A DNA stretch of 64,000 nucleotides, from NCBI GenBank assembly GCA_946628415.1, contig CAMOWK010000001.1, positions 299,156-363,155 on the forward strand, written 5' to 3'. Shown here one piece after another: positions 62,227-64,000 of this stretch. Below the pieces are notes generated by a model that was given only the letters and a program-made list of their open reading frames with translations, made no database searches and was not told the origin of the DNA. Origin of the DNA: an uncultured Lachnospiraceae bacterium (GTDB taxonomy: Bacteria; Bacillota; Clostridia; Lachnospirales; Lachnospiraceae). Made by a program: the position numbers and the translations under genes. The first letter of the stretch is position 1. Every line of letters begins with the position of its first letter.

Positions 62227-62256
62227 AGTATAACCTCACGGTTTTATTTTTGTCAA
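62227..62256 (-). promoter_or_regulatory. Promoter of the rtcB2-prfH operon
   Basis: On the minus strand TTGACA (62251-62256) and TATACT (62227-62232) are 18 bases apart. Transcription would start about 62219 and give a leader of 300 bases. The first part of the leader (62150-62219) holds several small inverted repeats (GGAT/ATCC, AGAC/GTCT) and may fold. Confidence 0.82.
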
Positions 62257-62310
62257 ATGGATTATATATTACTTCTCTGCTAAGCAGTCTTTCAAATGCA
62301 TTTATCTAAT

Positions 62311-62481
62311 TCAGGAAAGCAATGTACATATCCACGCTGCAACAGCAGAGGCAGCCGGAAATATAACAAGCAGCTTAAGCAACTGGCTTTTTATGTTATA
62401 TCCATATTTTTTCAGAGGATACACACTCCCCACCTCCGGATAGTAGAACTGAAAAAACGAAAACTTCCATATAGTTCTCAA
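62311..62481 (-). CDS. Possible small membrane peptide (56 codons)
   Basis: A TTG at 62479-62481 with GAAGG upstream could start a 56-residue peptide ending YGYNIKSQLLKLLVIFPAAS and AVAAWICTLLS, a hydrophobic helix at the C-terminus. There is no ATG. The stretch may instead be a gene remnant. Apart from this ORF, nothing is recognisable between 62257 and 62598. Confidence 0.2.
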   Translation of the reverse strand: MRTIWKFSFFQFYYPEVGSVYPLKKYGYNIKSQLLKLLVIFPAASAVAAWICTLLS

Positions 62482-62598
62482 CCCTTCATTTAAATAATAT
62501 CATTTCCAGCTCACTGGGATTTATAATCATAACCTATAGTCTCCACTCAATTTATACATTTGAAATCATGTAAATATACGAACTTTCAATTCTGATAA

Positions 62599-62790
62599 TT
62601 ACCGATATTCCGCAGTAATATCCATAAAGTCCCTTGTTCCGTTAATATAATCCTGATATATAAGCATTGGATCCTGGTTTCTATACATGGTACAGATACC
62701 GCAGCTATCACAATCACTTATACATCTGAAACGATTTCTTATATATTCTTCTCGTTCCTCTTTAGTTGAATTATCTAGATCAGGAATCAT
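62599..62790 (-). CDS. Small Cys-rich protein A
   Basis: The 63-residue protein contains CISDCDSCGICTMYRNQDPM, four cysteines in CxxxCxxCxxC spacing, followed by YQDYINGTRDFMDITAEYR. The pattern suggests metal or iron-sulfur binding. It shares its layout, including the C-terminal YIxGxxxxxxIxAEY, with the next protein, so the two are tandem paralogues. Similar small proteins exist in Lachnospiraceae, with no firm function known to me. Confidence 0.7.
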   Translation of the reverse strand: MIPDLDNSTKEEREEYIRNRFRCISDCDSCGICTMYRNQDPMLIYQDYINGTRDFMDITAEYR

Positions 62791-62793
62791 AGA

Positions 62794-63018
62794 CTACCCC
62801 TTAACCCTTCCAGCTATATACTCAGCATTTATCTCTCGGAGTTCTTTCTCGCCATCTATATAAGGCTGGTAAAATGTCTCGGTTCTGCCGCCACCTATGT
62901 TGTCACAGCCATTACAAAACTGACACTCCTGACCACACACCTCGAGCGATTTGTTCACTATTCGGATGCGTTCTTCACGTGTTGTATCTTTTATTAGAAT
63001 TGATTTAATACCTTCCAT
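62794..63018 (-). CDS. Small Cys-rich protein B
   Basis: The 74-residue protein starts MEGIKSILIKDTTREERIRI and has CGQECQFCNGCDNIGGG, a cysteine cluster like its neighbour, then YQPYIDGEKELREINAEY. It lies three bases upstream of gene A. The homology between the two, KEERxxY/REERIRI at the start and the shared end, indicates duplication. A metal-binding role is inferred only from the cysteines. Confidence 0.7.
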   Translation of the reverse strand: MEGIKSILIKDTTREERIRIVNKSLEVCGQECQFCNGCDNIGGGRTETFYQPYIDGEKELREINAEYIAGRVKG

Positions 63019-63112
63019 AATAGATTACCCTCCGAAAATCTTATTAAGAGCCAGACATCTCCTATCCAAGACTCTTATAAAAATCTAATGCACCTTGAAT
63101 CTCCTGCTGTTT

Positions 63113-63655
63113 TCATACAAACTTCTCCTCATCCAGCATCTTAATAACCTTTGCCGGACTTCCGACTACTACTGCATAATCAGGAACATCATGCGTTACA
63201 ACAGCGGCAGCTCCCACAATAGCATGTTTACCAACCGTAACTCCTGACATAATTGATGCACCGGCACCTATCCAGGCTCCATCCTTAATAACTATAGGCT
63301 TGCATGTAAGAATCTGCCTATCATACGGATCATGATTATTCGAGAGAAGCTGTACATTTGCAGCAATCTGTACATCATCTCCTATGGTTATCCCGCCTCG
63401 GGACATAGCAAGTAAGTTGGAATTTATAAAGCACCTCTTACCTATTACCAACTTTTCAAGTGCCGCACCTGCAAGCGGAGCCGCAAGATAAGATCCTTCT
63501 CCAAGTCTATCCTCAAACAACTCTTTGAGTACAGCAAAATACTCCTCAGTACGAGGCATAGTCTGATTCAACTTAAATAATAACTGTGCCTGCCTGTTAT
63601 ACATAGCCTGTTCTTCAGGAGTCCGCTCTCTCATATCTACTCTAAGTTCTTCCAT
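63113..63655 (-). CDS. Sugar O-acetyltransferase (maltose/galactoside acetyltransferase type)
   Basis: The 180-residue protein belongs to the left-handed beta-helix acetyltransferases (LacA/Maa/NodL). The N-terminal Mac domain contains RTPEEQAMYNRQAQLLFKLN, then hexapeptide repeats lead to NNHDPYDRQI with the catalytic histidine, and IVIKDGAWIGAGASIMSGVT and VGAAAVVTHDVPDYAVVVGS. It uses acetyl-CoA to acetylate sugars in the cytoplasm. The acceptor is unknown. Confidence 0.94.
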   Translation of the reverse strand: MEELRVDMRERTPEEQAMYNRQAQLLFKLNQTMPRTEEYFAVLKELFEDRLGEGSYLAAPLAGAALEKLVIGKRCFINSNLLAMSRGGITIGDDVQIAANVQLLSNNHDPYDRQILTCKPIVIKDGAWIGAGASIMSGVTVGKHAIVGAAAVVTHDVPDYAVVVGSPAKVIKMLDEEKFV

Positions 63656-63767
63656 GATTTAATCTCTACTTTCACAAAAATGTATTGTATAATTCTCACT
63701 TCTCAAGTAACATCTCAAACGCAATATCAGCTCTCTCATACAACCTTTGGTTGAAAAGTCCAAAAGT

Positions 63768-64000
63768 TTATTTATAAATATTCATCGTATAATTACATCC
63801 CGGATACCCTGAGCAGCCCCAGAACTCTCCGAACTTTCCATTTCGAAGCTTCATCTGTTTGCCGCATCTGCTACATAAGGGAATCTTTTTCTGTCCTGAC
63901 TCGAACATCACCATTTCATCCTTCAGATGCTCATACACCTGCTGTGTCATTCTTGAATCCTTCAGAGCTCTATGCGCTCCGTCTATGGAGATACCAAAAT
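63768..64000 (-). CDS. 3'-5' exonuclease with C-terminal zinc finger (partial)
   Basis: The frame is open to the window edge and ends at 63768. The visible 76 residues contain GAHRALKDSRMTQQVYEHLK, the ExoIII motif H-x-A-xx-D of DnaQ-type exonucleases (here with Asp as the last catalytic residue). A topoisomerase-type C4 zinc finger follows: CSRCGKQMKLRNGKFGEFWG with later CSGYPGC. This combination occurs in Firmicute epsilon-like exonucleases. The N-terminal exonuclease motifs lie outside the window. Confidence 0.82.
   Translation of the reverse strand, partial: FGISIDGAHRALKDSRMTQQVYEHLKDEMVMFESGQKKIPLCSRCGKQMKLRNGKFGEFWGCSGYPGCNYTMNIYK

Noticed and set aside
62150..62245. A tRNA-like arrangement of small stems in the rtcB2 leader
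   Set aside because: There is no 7-bp acceptor stem, anticodon arm or T-loop consensus. It is better seen as leader RNA structure.

Overview
The window reads as chromosome of an anaerobic gut or rumen Firmicute of the Lachnospiraceae type. The evidence is a low GC content, sigma-A promoters (TTGACA-17-TATAAT type), AGGAGG-type ribosome binding sites, a T-box in front of pheST, a clostridial-style division cluster, a cellobiose 2-epimerase, an extracellular CAP protein with lachnospiral repeats, and several small proteins typical of that family. Species cannot be fixed from the sequence alone. Nearly every gene is on the minus strand, so the window is described below in ascending coordinates but transcribed from right to left.

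1-16.3 kb is housekeeping: the membrane part of a glycerophosphodiester phosphodiesterase (cut by the window edge), queA, T-box-pheS-pheT, a secreted CAP/repeat protein, an acyl-CoA ligase-fabF pair with its own strong promoter and palindromes, xth, an EamA permease, a lipoprotein, yajC, tgt and an HtrA protease. 16.3-23.5 kb holds a chemotaxis receptor, YigZ, nrdR with NrdR boxes, larB and a histidine-rich larC, a folate cyclo-ligase, a broken pnuC and cellobiose 2-epimerase. 23.5-38.4 kb holds an MraY enzyme fused to three extracellular repeat domains, an ABC-F ATPase, radA, clpC, purD-purN-purM-metF, a hotdog thioesterase, a coiled-coil protein and a glycosyltransferase. 38.5-47.3 kb is a division and cell wall cluster (mraZ, rsmH, ftsL, ftsI, murD, ftsW, ftsQ, ftsZ) without mraY or murG. 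lgt and ychF follow.

49.4-61.0 kb is accessory DNA with two separate insertions. The first is a 3.9 kb island bounded by 96-bp direct repeats that duplicate the leader and first codons of ychF. It carries an excisionase-like gene, a decayed ORF and an operon of HTH protein, GIY-YIG/DUF2075 ATPase and MazG-like pyrophosphohydrolase (a possible defence module), but no integrase. The second is a 6.09 kb serine-recombinase element inserted in rtcB2, the RNA ligase gene that forms an operon with prfH (release factor H) for repair and rescue of damaged ribosomes. Its ends join to a palindromic attP, and removing it restores a 386-codon rtcB2 frame exactly. The insertion separates the guanylylated histidine from the rest of the enzyme. 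The element encodes a large and a small serine recombinase, an excisionase-like protein, a possible HUH replication initiator, an HTH protein and four unknown proteins.

Upstream of rtcB2 there is a promoter, a leader with a 24-codon ORF and a strong terminator 47 bases before the start codon, which looks like an attenuator. The combination of an attenuated RNA-repair operon and a precisely excisable element that switches it off is the most interesting feature of the window. 62.3-64.0 kb carries two paralogous Cys-rich small proteins, a sugar O-acetyltransferase and the C-terminal end of an exonuclease with a zinc finger.
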